Made by a program: the position numbers and the translations under genes | Shown: piece after piece, positions 29,876 through 38,672 of the stretch | How positions within the stretch are numbered: the first letter of the stretch is position 1 | How the letters are laid out: each line of letters starts with the position of its first letter | Notes under the pieces: generated by a model | Database searches by the model: none | Told to the model about the DNA's origin: nothing | The model's input: the letters and a program-made list of their open reading frames with translations, nothing else | Source: Shewanella corallii | GTDB lineage: Bacteria; Pseudomonadota; Gammaproteobacteria; Enterobacterales; Shewanellaceae | Direction of reading: 5' to 3' | DNA: 64,000 bases | Assembly: GCF_023349125.1 (NCBI RefSeq) | Contig: NZ_JAKIKT010000002.1 | Coordinates: 620,001 to 684,000, forward strand

Positions 29876-30589
29876 ATGGAATCAAATTCAGATATAGCCA
29901 AAATATGCAATCTGGGACAACGGGTGAGGTGGCTGTTATGGCTGATTTGCGGTCTTATACTGCTTTCAAATATTAGTTTATTTTTATTTTATGGTGTTGA
30001 TACTCAACTATTTACCCGCACAAACTCTTTCATGATTCAGGAGTTGTTATTCTCTTCATTCTTTGATGACGCCATGTCCACCAGCATCCATGACTCTCCA
30101 AAATGGTTCACTAAAATTCTCTGGTATATCTCTGTCCCCGTCTGTCTGATCATCACAGCAATGATTCTGATAAAGCTGGACAGGCTATTTAAGTTCTATT
30201 CACAAGGTGTTGTTTTCCATCCACTAAATAATAAAAGAATGGCAAATATAGGATGGTTATTGATTGCACTCTATTTTACCGACGCAATTGCATCAATCAC
30301 ATTCGAGTCATTGCTGTTTAGCCTGCCCATGGAGAATATTATTATCAGCGAAGGGATCCCGGAAGAAGCGATCTTGTTTAGCAGTTTCTCAGAGGGCGAC
30401 ACCCAGATGATTGACTGTGTGCCACCACATACTCTCGAATCTGGAATGGACCTATCAGATGTTCCCGAATTCGGCCCTATCATATATAACAACGCGACAT
30501 TGCTGTTATTTGGTTCCTTTCTGGTTGTGGTTGCCAGAATAATGAGTTATGCAGCAAACTTAAAAGAAGAAGTCGACACTTTGATTTAG
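29876..30589 (+). CDS. DUF2975-like membrane protein
   Basis: A 237-residue protein with four predicted helices (VRWLLWLICGLILLS, ILWYISVPVCLIITAMILI, MANIGWLLIALYFTDAIA, ATLLLFGSFLVVVARIM) and a loop of about 60 residues between helices 1 and 2. DUF2975 proteins are typically encoded just before a small YozG-type XRE regulator, as here, 15 bases downstream. The function of such pairs is unknown; a membrane signal that controls the regulator has been a natural guess. The ATG at 29876 has GGAA at the right distance. Confidence 0.75.
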   Translation: MESNSDIAKICNLGQRVRWLLWLICGLILLSNISLFLFYGVDTQLFTRTNSFMIQELLFSSFFDDAMSTSIHDSPKWFTKILWYISVPVCLIITAMILIKLDRLFKFYSQGVVFHPLNNKRMANIGWLLIALYFTDAIASITFESLLFSLPMENIIISEGIPEEAILFSSFSEGDTQMIDCVPPHTLESGMDLSDVPEFGPIIYNNATLLLFGSFLVVVARIMSYAANLKEEVDTLI

Positions 30590-30604
30590 GTACATGGATT
30601 GATT

Positions 30605-30811
30605 ATGAGAATAGTTGTAAATCTCGAAGTGATGCTGGCCAAAAGGAATATGCGGTTAAATGAATTATCCCAACTGGTAGGAATATCAATCCAAAATTTG
30701 TCGATATTGAAAACAGGAAAAGCAAAAGCGATCAGGTTTTCGACATTGGCGTTGATTTGCGAAGCACTGGAATGTCAACCCGGTGATTTGCTCGAGTACC
30801 TGCCTGAATAG
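30605..30811 (+). CDS. XRE-family (YozG-type) regulator
   Basis: A 68-residue protein that is almost entirely one Cro/C1-type helix-turn-helix: LAKRNMRLNELSQLVGIS, then the recognition helix region QNLSILKTGKAKAI, and a C-terminal part ending CQPGDLLEYLP, characteristic of YozG-like regulators. It is encoded directly behind the DUF2975 membrane gene. It may autoregulate through the inverted repeat at 29801-29823; this is inference. Confidence 0.88.
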   Translation: MRIVVNLEVMLAKRNMRLNELSQLVGISIQNLSILKTGKAKAIRFSTLALICEALECQPGDLLEYLPE

Positions 30812-30833
30812 ACGGCAATCTATTTCAGGCAGG
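30799..30833 (+). terminator. Hairpin at the end of the XRE gene
   Basis: CCTGCCTGAATAGA pairs with TCTATTTCAGGCAGG with one bulged T, overlapping the XRE stop codon and followed by ATTTCATTT. It probably ends the DUF2975-XRE transcript before the protease gene. Confidence 0.7.
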
Positions 30834-30873
30834 ATTTCATTTAACTAGCACAGTTAAACAATTGGAGTTTACA

Positions 30874-32823
30874 ATGCACCACCCTAAAATCACAAGTTTG
30901 ATTATCGCGTTTGCGGTAACATTCAGTGGCGCCTGTCTCGGGAACCCATACGATAAATTCTCAAAAATTAACAACAATAAACCCACACCAAGAGTCATAG
31001 GCGGCGAAGACGCTCAAAAAGGGGAGTTCCCATTTATGGCCTCCCTTATTCAAGCTAACGCCCCAACCACAGGCGCTGTTCAGCCTTTTTGCGGTGGTTC
31101 ACTGATAGGAAAAAAGTACGTTCTCACCGCCAATCACTGTGTCGGCGGCTCTCCCAGTAACATAGATGTTCTTATTGGGCTCCATGATGTCAAAGCTCCT
31201 GGCGAAGCCAAACGTCACAAAGTCAGAGCCATATACGGGGATAGAGCCACCGATACCGCTCTGTTGGAACTGGTAGAGCCTGTGGAAAACGTCAGCCCTA
31301 TTAAACTGATTACTCGTCAGCAAGCCGAGCAGCTGAAAGACGGCGATATGATGACGGTGATTGGCTTTGGCGTCACCATTGAAAATGATGAAAGACCCGC
31401 AGCCAAGATACTGCAAAAGGCAGATGTCCCCCAATTTAACCAAGCCCAATGCAATACCAACTATGAAGAATATACAGGTCATAAGAACCCTATTACTGAC
31501 GCTATGATTTGTGCTGGCTATGCCAAGATCAAAAAAGATTCCTGCAATGGCGACAGTGGCGGACCACTGTTTATGAAAAGAGACGGCCAATATTATCAAA
31601 CCGGGATCGTCAGTTGGGGCGCTCGGGTTTGCGCCAGCGAAAATCTGCCGGGAGTCTACGTCAGAGTCTCCAAGATGCTTGACTGGATTTATAAGCTTTC
31701 CTCGGGAGTGACATTCGACAGCACACTCAATTTGGGCTACTTGGAAATGACCCAGGATGTCGTCCATAAACTGAATATCAAGAACGAAGGAAGCGACAAA
31801 TTTATTGTTAATAAAGTCGAGTTCAATGAGCTGAAAAATCTGGCTTCACCACAAGTTACCGATAACAGCTGCGATACGACAGATATTGAGCCGGGCAAAG
31901 AGTGTGATATTAAGTTTAAATTTGTCACCAGCACTGCCGGAACAGCCAGTTTAGCGATGACGTTGCATACCACTCACCCTATGCTTAAAACGGCGAACTC
32001 CAATGTCTCTGTTGAAATTGCAGAGAAATCAGATCTTGACCTGAAAAAGCTGCTGGATATCAAGTATCCGGGCTTTATCGAGTGGTACTCGGGAGGCAAA
32101 GGAAAGTGGCAACCCCAGTCCAGTCAAACATACACAGGTGACAGCGGCATAGAAACAGACTCTGTTGATGATAATAATGCTGCTGTATTGTTAGGCGTTA
32201 TCAGCAGCGACAGGGTCACTGAATTAAGCTTCAGTTATCTTGTCAGTTCCGAAGCCAATAAGGATGGATTGCGGGTATCGGTAAACCAAAATGAAGAGCT
32301 GTTTGCCAGCGGCAGTACCCAGGACAAATTCCTGCATGTGACACTCCCTCTTTCCAAAGGTAAAGACAGAGTATTGTTTGCCTATACCAAAGACGATTCT
32401 GGCAGTGAAGGGGACGACAAGGCTTACCTGGACAATGTACAGCTGACCATTACCAATAAAGCGCCAACCATAGCCATTAAAGCCCCCAGGACCGTTGAGA
32501 TAGGCAAAACGGCTAAGCTTGATGCCAGCGCGACCAAAGATCCTGATGGCGACACCCTCAGTTACAGTTGGAAGCTCACCAGTAACCCAGGTGGCGCAAC
32601 CCTTACTGGCAACACCAATAACACAGCGACGTTAAAACCCGGCAAAAAAGCGGGCAAAGTTGAGTTTGAGTTGACAGTAACAGATCAGTACGGCGCAAAA
32701 GCAACCAGCCAGGGCGCTGTCATCATTCAGGAGAAGCGCAAAGGTGGAAGTATCTCACTGTCGTTAATCTTACTGCTGGCACTTCTGGCAATGGTGTCGT
32801 GCCCAAGACGCAAACGGGCATAA
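30874..32823 (+). CDS. Secreted trypsin-like serine protease, GlyGly-CTERM
   Basis: A 649-residue exported protease. Order: signal peptide (1-24), activation site RVIGGED near 40, S1 domain to about 270 with His88 in LTANHCVGG, Asp127 in DTALLEL and Ser228 in GDSGGP. The aspartate six residues before Ser228 predicts cleavage after Arg or Lys. Next come an uncharacterised beta-rich region, a PKD/cadherin-like segment (DASATKDPDGDTLSYSWK) and a C-terminal GlyGly-CTERM tail with KGGS, a hydrophobic helix and CPRRKRA. Such tails are processed by rhombosortase and the proteins leave through type II secretion, as for Vibrio VesB. GGAG precedes the ATG at 30874. Confidence 0.92.
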   Translation: MHHPKITSLIIAFAVTFSGACLGNPYDKFSKINNNKPTPRVIGGEDAQKGEFPFMASLIQANAPTTGAVQPFCGGSLIGKKYVLTANHCVGGSPSNIDVLIGLHDVKAPGEAKRHKVRAIYGDRATDTALLELVEPVENVSPIKLITRQQAEQLKDGDMMTVIGFGVTIENDERPAAKILQKADVPQFNQAQCNTNYEEYTGHKNPITDAMICAGYAKIKKDSCNGDSGGPLFMKRDGQYYQTGIVSWGARVCASENLPGVYVRVSKMLDWIYKLSSGVTFDSTLNLGYLEMTQDVVHKLNIKNEGSDKFIVNKVEFNELKNLASPQVTDNSCDTTDIEPGKECDIKFKFVTSTAGTASLAMTLHTTHPMLKTANSNVSVEIAEKSDLDLKKLLDIKYPGFIEWYSGGKGKWQPQSSQTYTGDSGIETDSVDDNNAAVLLGVISSDRVTELSFSYLVSSEANKDGLRVSVNQNEELFASGSTQDKFLHVTLPLSKGKDRVLFAYTKDDSGSEGDDKAYLDNVQLTITNKAPTIAIKAPRTVEIGKTAKLDASATKDPDGDTLSYSWKLTSNPGGATLTGNTNNTATLKPGKKAGKVEFELTVTDQYGAKATSQGAVIIQEKRKGGSISLSLILLLALLAMVSCPRRKRA

Positions 32824-32832
32824 ACCTATTTG

Positions 32833-32860
32833 AGGGCTTTGGAGTGATCTCCAAAGCCCT
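32833..32860 (+). other. Perfect 12-bp hairpin between protease and small gene
   Basis: AGGGCTTTGGAG-TGAT-CTCCAAAGCCCT, ten bases past the protease stop. No T-run follows; the next gene's ribosome site AGGAG comes seven bases later. It may be an RNA-stability or processing element rather than a terminator. Confidence 0.75.
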
Positions 32861-32875
32861 GTCAGGAGCTTCAGT

Positions 32876-33280
32876 ATGAAAAACCAATTATTACTCGCAA
32901 TTGTGATTGCGATGGTTTCTGTTCCCGCCATCGCCACCATCTACCACGCCAAAATGAACAGTTTCTACATCAAGTCCCCCTCTCCCGAGCTTCTTTATGG
33001 CGTAAAGGTAGTGGGAAAGAGTATCCAGGTGGCGGTAGTTTCAACCGGATGCACAGGTGCGGCATCATTTAAGATGAAGGTTATTGATGAAAGTGAACAA
33101 CAAACAACCCTGCAATTACTCAGGGTCAAGCCGGATCTTTGCAGGGCGATTCCTCATCTGATTGAAATCGAAATCCCTCTTCCGAAGGGAGCTATTGGGA
33201 GGGAGATACTGATGTCCAACTCAATTGGTGACGCCTCTCGATACCAACGTAATATTAAGGTGCTTCCAAAGCCTGATTGA
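32876..33280 (+). CDS. Small secreted protein of unknown function
   Basis: A 134-residue protein with a Sec signal peptide ending near PAIAT. The mature part has two cysteines (in STGCTGAAS and KPDLCRAIP) that could form a disulfide, and it appears beta-rich. I do not recognise a family. AGGAG lies upstream of the ATG at 32876, and the gene follows the secreted protease by only 52 bases, so they may be co-expressed. A protease inhibitor or accessory role is possible on position alone. Confidence 0.75.
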   Translation: MKNQLLLAIVIAMVSVPAIATIYHAKMNSFYIKSPSPELLYGVKVVGKSIQVAVVSTGCTGAASFKMKVIDESEQQTTLQLLRVKPDLCRAIPHLIEIEIPLPKGAIGREILMSNSIGDASRYQRNIKVLPKPD

Positions 33281-33507
33281 TTTCTGAGTGGATATATAGA
33301 AGCTGTAACTCGAGTGCCCCGTGCTCACTCAAATCAAGATGAAAAACTTCGGCAGTAGCCGCTGCCACCTTATCCTCTTTGTGCCAGTCTCCTTCACAAT
33401 CTCTTTCCGTTGAACATAATGAGAATGTGTCCAATAAGCTAAACGAAAGATCACGGAAGCCCGACGCTGCTATCGTTATAATTCGCTATTTACCGCGGAT
33501 AATTCAG

Positions 33508-33984
33508 ATGACTCCAGCCACAGTTCAGGCCAAGAAGGCCAAAATTCCATATGAGTTACATGAGTACCATCATGACAAAGAGGTGCACGCATTTGGCGAC
33601 GAGGTTGCACAAAAACTGAACGCGGATCCGACGCAGGTATTCAAAACACTTCTGGTGGCTGAATCCAGCAACTCAGTACCGGTTGCCGTCGCTCTGGTGC
33701 CTGTCAGCCATCAATTGGATCTTAAGGCATTATCCAAAGTGCTCGGCCTGAAGAAATTGACCATGGCAGGGGTTGAGCCTGCTCAGAAAAGCACAGGCTA
33801 TCTGGTGGGCGGCATCAGCCCTTTGGGGCAGAAGAAACGCTTACCCACAGTGATAGACGATACTGCGACCAACTTTGATTTTATCTATGTCAGTGGCGGC
33901 AAACGTGGATTGCAACTCAGCTTAAAGGCAGCAGATCTGGGTAAGGTGCTGAATGCTAAATTTGCCGATCTTAAACACTGTTAA
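33508..33984 (+). CDS. ybaK: Cys-tRNA(Pro) deacylase YbaK
   Basis: Hydrolyses cysteine mis-attached to tRNA(Pro), a trans-editing reaction. The 158-residue protein is a single YbaK/ProX editing domain with the conserved lysine in VFKTLLV and the signatures STGYLVGGISPLGQKKRLPT and YVSGGKRGLQL, very close to E. coli YbaK. The ATG at 33508 opens the conserved MTPATVQAKK; an in-frame start at 33379 adds 43 unconserved residues. It appears to be monocistronic. Confidence 0.96.
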   Translation: MTPATVQAKKAKIPYELHEYHHDKEVHAFGDEVAQKLNADPTQVFKTLLVAESSNSVPVAVALVPVSHQLDLKALSKVLGLKKLTMAGVEPAQKSTGYLVGGISPLGQKKRLPTVIDDTATNFDFIYVSGGKRGLQLSLKAADLGKVLNAKFADLKHC

Positions 33985-34070
33985 GCATTCTCTTAAAAAG
34001 CCTTTTTGCAATTGCGGCATCAGAGGGTTATAAACAGAAACAGAGGATTGGAAGCAAGGATGGAGGGGCA

Positions 34071-34427
34071 ATGGACGAGCCCGGCAAGTTTATCAATTTA
34101 AAGAATGAGCGCAGGCTCAAATATCTGGGCATTGTGGTTGGCCTGGTAATATTTACCATTCAACGTTATACCGGCAATGACTACACCCATCTGTTGGTAC
34201 TGCTCTACTTTATGTTTCTGTTGCCTTCTATCGGTCTGGACCGCGCCGCACAGGAGAGATACTTCCCGTTTTCACAACAGTTTTTTGCTGCTCTGAGAGC
34301 GGTGACCATAGTGATTACTCTTATCGTGCTGGGCCTGTATATTTACGCTATGAGCACGCCACTGGGGCAACCCATCACACTGCCGGATCACCTTAAATAT
34401 CCCCATGAGCTGAAACAGCCAGAGTAA
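34071..34427 (+). CDS. Small membrane protein, unknown function
   Basis: A 118-residue protein with three predicted helices (YLGIVVGLVIFTIQ, LLVLLYFMFLLPSIGL, AVTIVITLIVLGLYIYAM) and polar ends. GGAGG precedes the ATG at 34071. I do not recognise a family. It stands between ybaK and the convergent proA, sharing a terminator with proA. Length and membrane pattern support a real gene, but no function can be assigned. Confidence 0.75.
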   Translation: MDEPGKFINLKNERRLKYLGIVVGLVIFTIQRYTGNDYTHLLVLLYFMFLLPSIGLDRAAQERYFPFSQQFFAALRAVTIVITLIVLGLYIYAMSTPLGQPITLPDHLKYPHELKQPE

Positions 34428-34433
34428 TTGCGA

Positions 34434-34466
34434 TAAAAAAGGCCGCATTGATGCGGCCCTTTTTAT
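34434..34466. terminator. Bidirectional terminator
   Basis: AAAAAAGGCCGCAT and ATGCGGCCCTTTTT pair around TG between the small membrane gene and the convergent proA. Confidence 0.9.
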
Positions 34467-34471
34467 TTCGC

Positions 34472-35755
34472 TTAGCTGCGGGCGGTGTAATCACCCCAGG
34501 CCAACCACTTAAAGGTAGTGAGGGCTTCCAGTCCCATGGGGCCACGGGCATGTAGCTTCTGGGTAGATACAGCAACCTCTGCGCCCAGACCAAATTGGCC
34601 TCCGTCGGTAAAACGGGTGCTGGCATTCACATACACTGCAGATGAGTCTACTTGCTCCATAAAGCGAGCCGCGGTGTGAATATTATCGGTCAGAATCGCT
34701 TCTGAGTGGCCGCTGGAATGACGGCGGATATGGGTCACGGCTTGATCCAAATCGGCCACAACTCGCACGCCCAGGGTCAACGACAGCCACTCAGTGCTGA
34801 AAGACTCATTATCAGCAGTATGCATCTCAACATTCAGTCCTGCAGCCAGCTCACGGGTTTTGTCACAGCCATAAAAGCGCACGCCCTGAGCAGCCAGCTC
34901 AGTTAATGCCGCCGGAATCACCTCGGCAGCGACCTTTTCGTGTACCAACAGAGTATCCAGTGCGTTACAGACAGTTGGACGCTGCACCTTGGCGTTGATG
35001 ATCACCGGGTTGATGCGGCTTAAATCAGCTTGCTCATCAATAAACATATGGCAGATACCAATACCACCGAGAATGACCGGAATAGTCGCCTGCTCTGCAC
35101 ACAAGCGCTGCAGCTTCTGACCACCACGGGGCACAATCATATCCACATATTGATCCAGCTTGAGCAGGCCACTGACCAGCTCGCGGTCCGGGTTATCAAT
35201 TAGCTGCACAGCATCCTGTGGCAAACCCTGCTCAACCACAGCACGGCGAATGGCGGATGCCAGCGCGCGGTTGGAATTTACGGTTTCTTTACCGCCACGC
35301 AGGATCACTGCATTGCCTGTCTTCAGCGCCAGTACCGCAATGTCTACGGTCACATTAGGGCGGGCTTCATAGATCACACCGATGACGCCAAGAGGCACGC
35401 GGCGACGGGCCAGACGCATACCATTGTCCAGCACGCGGCTGTCAATTTCGCTGCCCACGGGGTCAGCCAGGGCAATCACATTATCGATGTCTGCAATCAC
35501 GCCCTGCAGCCGGGCTTCATCAAGCAGCAGACGGTCCACCATGGCATCGTTCAAGCCGGCTTCACGTGCGGCGGCCACATCCATTTCGTTGGCGGCCAGG
35601 ATCTCTTTCTTGTGGGCCTGCAGTGATGCCGCAATCGCTGTCAGCAATTGCTGTTTATCTTTGGCAGTCAGGTTGGCCAGAGAATAACTGGCTTCACGGC
35701 CCTGCTTACCCAGGTTGTCCAGGTAAGTCTGTTTGTCTTGTGCACTCATCGTCAT
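34472..35755 (-). CDS. proA: Gamma-glutamyl phosphate reductase
   Basis: NADPH-dependent second step of proline synthesis, giving glutamate-5-semialdehyde. The 427-residue protein shows [28 protein letters not shown], the catalytic cysteine in [16 protein letters not shown], and GRHSSG-like sequence in [13 protein letters not shown] near the C-terminus. Its ATG overlaps the proB stop by one base (TAATG), so translation is coupled; a second ATG two codons on is an alternative. It converges on a small membrane gene. Confidence 0.97.
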   Translation of the reverse strand: MTMSAQDKQTYLDNLGKQGREASYSLANLTAKDKQQLLTAIAASLQAHKKEILAANEMDVAAAREAGLNDAMVDRLLLDEARLQGVIADIDNVIALADPVGSEIDSRVLDNGMRLARRRVPLGVIGVIYEARPNVTVDIAVLALKTGNAVILRGGKETVNSNRALASAIRRAVVEQGLPQDAVQLIDNPDRELVSGLLKLDQYVDMIVPRGGQKLQRLCAEQATIPVILGGIGICHMFIDEQADLSRINPVIINAKVQRPTVCNALDTLLVHEKVAAEVIPAALTELAAQGVRFYGCDKTRELAAGLNVEMHTADNESFSTEWLSLTLGVRVVADLDQAVTHIRRHSSGHSEAILTDNIHTAARFMEQVDSSAVYVNASTRFTDGGQFGLGAEVAVSTQKLHARGPMGLEALTTFKWLAWGDYTARS

Positions 35756-36873
35756 TACAACACCACCATATCGTTTCTGTGTACTACGGCATTGCCGTAG
35801 TCATACCCCAGCAAAGACTCGATATCATCCGAATGCTTACCGGCAATCTTCTGCATGGCAGCTGCGTTATAGCGGGCCAGACCGCGTGCAAACACCCTGC
35901 CGTTGGCATCGGTCAGCTTCAGGGTGTCACCGCGCTCAAATTCACCTTCAACGGACACCACACCTTTGGACAGCAAACTGCGACCTTTATTAGCCACGGC
36001 ATTCACCGCACCTTCATCCAGTACCAGCTGACCTCTTGGCTTGGGACCGGCCAGGATCCACTGCTTGCGGCTCTCCAGTGGATGCTCAATAGCACAGAAA
36101 TGAGTACCGACAGCTTCTTTGCAGCTCAGCTTCTTGATCACATCCGGGTGCTGACCCGAGGCGATCACCACTTCGATACCGGCGCGACGGGCAATATCCG
36201 CGGCTTCCAGTTTGGTCGCCATACCACCTGTGCCCAGACCGGACACCGAGCCGCCAGCAAGCTTACGCAGGCTATCGTCAATATTGGCGACTTCGGGGAT
36301 CAATTTTGCATCAGGATTATTACGGGGATCCGCGTCGAACAAACCTTTTTGATCTGTCAGCAGGATAAGCAGGTCAGCATCACATAAAAGTGCAGCGCGG
36401 GCAGACAGGTTGTCGTTGTCACCCACTTTGATTTCCTGAGTCGCGACAGCGTCGTTCTCATTGATAATAGGCACAATCCCCTGAGCCAACAGGGCATTCA
36501 AGGTATCGCGGGCATTGAGATAGCGTTCACGGTCATGCAGATCCGCACGGGTCAGCAACAGCTGGCCCACATTAAAACCATAAATGCCAAACAGCTGTGA
36601 CCAGGCCAGGATCAGCTGACTTTGCCCTACCGCTGCCAACAACTGTTTGCTGGCCATGGTATCGGGCAACTGGGGGTGCTGCAGATGCTCACGACCGGCA
36701 GCAATTGCTCCGGAAGTACACAACACCACTTCCACACCGGCTTTCATCAGATGCGCCATCTGGCGGGTTAATTCCGCCATCTGCGCTTTATCCAGGCTGC
36801 GACTGCCTGATGTCAGCACACTGGTTCCCAGTTTTACCACTACGCGGCGGTAAGCTATCTCACTTGCGTTCAT
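35755..36873 (-). CDS. proB: Glutamate 5-kinase
   Basis: First and feedback-controlled step of proline synthesis. The 372-residue protein has an amino-acid-kinase domain ([62 protein letters not shown]) and a C-terminal PUA domain from about residue 275 ([29 protein letters not shown]). The full length with PUA matches the E. coli enzyme type. It forms the standard proBA operon. Confidence 0.97.
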   Translation of the reverse strand: MNASEIAYRRVVVKLGTSVLTSGSRSLDKAQMAELTRQMAHLMKAGVEVVLCTSGAIAAGREHLQHPQLPDTMASKQLLAAVGQSQLILAWSQLFGIYGFNVGQLLLTRADLHDRERYLNARDTLNALLAQGIVPIINENDAVATQEIKVGDNDNLSARAALLCDADLLILLTDQKGLFDADPRNNPDAKLIPEVANIDDSLRKLAGGSVSGLGTGGMATKLEAADIARRAGIEVVIASGQHPDVIKKLSCKEAVGTHFCAIEHPLESRKQWILAGPKPRGQLVLDEGAVNAVANKGRSLLSKGVVSVEGEFERGDTLKLTDANGRVFARGLARYNAAAMQKIAGKHSDDIESLLGYDYGNAVVHRNDMVVL

Positions 36874-37009
36874 TCTGTTTCAGCATAAAAAATTCGATGG
36901 ATCCTTATACCCAATCCCCCGCGGAATTAACAGTACCGACAACAGGCATATGATGGATATTCATCATAGATGAGCAAGATTTCATCCACACTGGAATGAC
37001 CCCGGATAC

Positions 37010-37038
37010 AAAAAAGCACGTCCTGTGACGTGCTTTTT
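37010..37038 (-). terminator. Terminator of the purine permease gene
   Basis: AAAAAGCACGTC-CTGT-GACGTGCTTTTT, 48 bases beyond the permease stop. It is symmetrical, so it could also stop rightward transcription. Confidence 0.9.
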
Positions 37039-37085
37039 AACTCAGTGATCAACCCGAAGCAGAGTTGCATGATAACTTGCTTTTA

Positions 37086-38375
37086 TCAGGCGAACGCAAA
37101 CTTGGCCACAAACAGGGCTGCCAACACCACTACGCCAGCAGTCAGGTCACGGTAACGACCACTCATCAGCTTGATCGCGGCGTAAGAGATAAAGCCAAAG
37201 GCGATACCGGTAGCAATGGAGTATGTCAGAGGCATCAGAATACAGACCACAACCACAGGAGCTGCTTCAGTCAGATCTTCCCACTCTACATGTACCAGTC
37301 CAGACATCATCAGAATGGCGACATAGAACAGAGTACCCGCGGTGGCATAGGCTGGCACCATACCTGCCAGCGGCGAGATAAACAGAGCAGCCAAAAACAG
37401 CAAACCCACAACAACCGCAGTTAAACCGGTACGGCCACCAGCACTCACACCTGCGGTACTTTCGATATAACTTGTGGTGGTTGACGTACCCAATACAGCA
37501 CCTGCGATAGTCGCTGTACTGTCAGCCATCAAAGCACGGTTCAAGCGAGGCAGGCGTCCTTTGTCATCCAGGAAACCACCACGCTGAGCGACTGCAACCA
37601 GAGTGCCGGAAGTGTCAAACAGGTCAACAAACAGGAAGGCAAACACCACTGACAGCATAGAGATTTCCAGCGCACCGGAGAGGTCCATGGCCATAAAGGT
37701 TGGCGCAATCGACGGCGGTGTAGACACCAGGCCTTTGTACTCCACACCACCGAAAATCACACCCAATGCAGTAATAGACAGGATGCTGATAATCACCGCA
37801 GATTTAAATCCACGCTGAACCAGCGCGATAATGATAAAGAATCCCAGAGTCGCCATCAGCGCAGGGAAGGAAGTGATATCCCCCATGGTCACCAGAGTCG
37901 CCGGGCTGGCAACCACGATACCTGAACTTTGCAGCGCAAGCAGCGCCAGAAACAGACCGATACCAGCAGCAATACCCAGTCGCAGCGACATGGGAATTGA
38001 GTTCACAATCCACTCGCGAATGCGGGCCAGAGACAAGGCCATAAAACAGATACCGGACAGGAATACTGCACCCAGTGCAGTTTCCCAGCTGTAGCCCATT
38101 TCACCAACCACAGTGTAAGTGAAGAAGGCGTTCAGACCCATACCGGGAGCCAGTGCAATGGGATAGTTGGCGACGACACCCATGACGATACAGCCAATGG
38201 CTGCCGCCAGACAGGTGGCCACAAATACAGCACCATGGTCCATACCGGCATCTGCCAGCATCATAGGGTTAACAAACAGGATGTAGGCCATGGTCAGGAA
38301 GGTGGTAAAACCTGCGATCACTTCCTGCTTAAGGCTGGTTTGGTTTTGCTTGAGTTTGAACAGTTTTTCCAACAT
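37086..38375 (-). CDS. NCS2-family purine permease (AzgA type)
   Basis: A 429-residue inner-membrane proton symporter with about 12-14 helices. It belongs to the AzgA-like branch of NCS2 (E. coli AdeP, GhxP), shown by EVIAGFTTFLTMAYILFVNP, the APGMGLNAFF loop, LFDTSGTLVAVAQRGG and the GTSTTTSYIESTAGV motif. Substrates in this branch are adenine or guanine/hypoxanthine; which one cannot be told. A consensus -10 TATAAT lies about 100 bases upstream. No pathway genes are adjacent. Confidence 0.92.
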   Translation of the reverse strand: MLEKLFKLKQNQTSLKQEVIAGFTTFLTMAYILFVNPMMLADAGMDHGAVFVATCLAAAIGCIVMGVVANYPIALAPGMGLNAFFTYTVVGEMGYSWETALGAVFLSGICFMALSLARIREWIVNSIPMSLRLGIAAGIGLFLALLALQSSGIVVASPATLVTMGDITSFPALMATLGFFIIIALVQRGFKSAVIISILSITALGVIFGGVEYKGLVSTPPSIAPTFMAMDLSGALEISMLSVVFAFLFVDLFDTSGTLVAVAQRGGFLDDKGRLPRLNRALMADSTATIAGAVLGTSTTTSYIESTAGVSAGGRTGLTAVVVGLLFLAALFISPLAGMVPAYATAGTLFYVAILMMSGLVHVEWEDLTEAAPVVVVCILMPLTYSIATGIAFGFISYAAIKLMSGRYRDLTAGVVVLAALFVAKFAFA

Positions 38376-38473
38376 GGAAGCTGGTTCCTATAGCGCGAAA
38401 CAAACAGTGTGGGTAAGTGACCCGGTACCTACCGGAACAGCCATCCTGGAAAGCCACTCACATTTGCGGCGGG

Positions 38474-38479
38474 ATTATA
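38474..38479 (-). promoter_or_regulatory. -10 element of the purine permease
   Basis: A perfect TATAAT on the minus strand, 99 bases upstream of the permease ATG. The -35 is weak. A palindrome (38525-38537) lies about 45 bases further upstream. Confidence 0.6.
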
Positions 38480-38524
38480 GGAATTTCAACCAGATCAGAC
38501 CAGCAAGCTAACGCCCACCAGACA

Positions 38525-38537
38525 GAACATATTGTTC
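38525..38537. promoter_or_regulatory. Palindrome upstream of the permease promoter
   Basis: GAACA-TAT-TGTTC is a perfect inverted repeat in the permease upstream region and could be an operator. It does not match the gammaproteobacterial LexA box (CTGT-N8-ACAG) or the PurR box. Confidence 0.35.
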
Positions 38538-38644
38538 CAAAAGCCGAACGATCGACCTGATTTTTAGACGATGCTGCTATATCTTTCGCTTATGTTGCGG
38601 GTTGTTAAACGTTAAAGGGAACACCCAGAGAGCAAATTGCAGAT

Positions 38645-38672
38645 AAAAAAAAGCCTGCTCAAAGAGCAGGCC
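38645..38672 (-). terminator. Terminator of an unassigned minus-strand transcript
   Basis: On the minus strand GCCTGCTC-TTT-GAGCAGGC is followed by eight T residues. No annotated gene ends here; the nearest minus-strand gene upstream has its own terminator at 39225-39258. This implies a separate transcript in between. Confidence 0.88.

Noticed and set aside
32833..32860. Intrinsic terminator after the protease gene
   Set aside because: The stem is perfect but no T-run follows, and the next gene's ribosome site comes at once.
38525..38537. LexA box upstream of the permease
   Set aside because: GAACATATTGTTC resembles the Bacillus-type SOS box, but gammaproteobacterial LexA uses CTGT-N8-ACAG, as seen at dinB.
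38376..38640. Purine riboswitch before the AzgA-type permease
   Set aside because: I could not find the three-way-junction consensus; the TATAAT seen there fits a promoter better.
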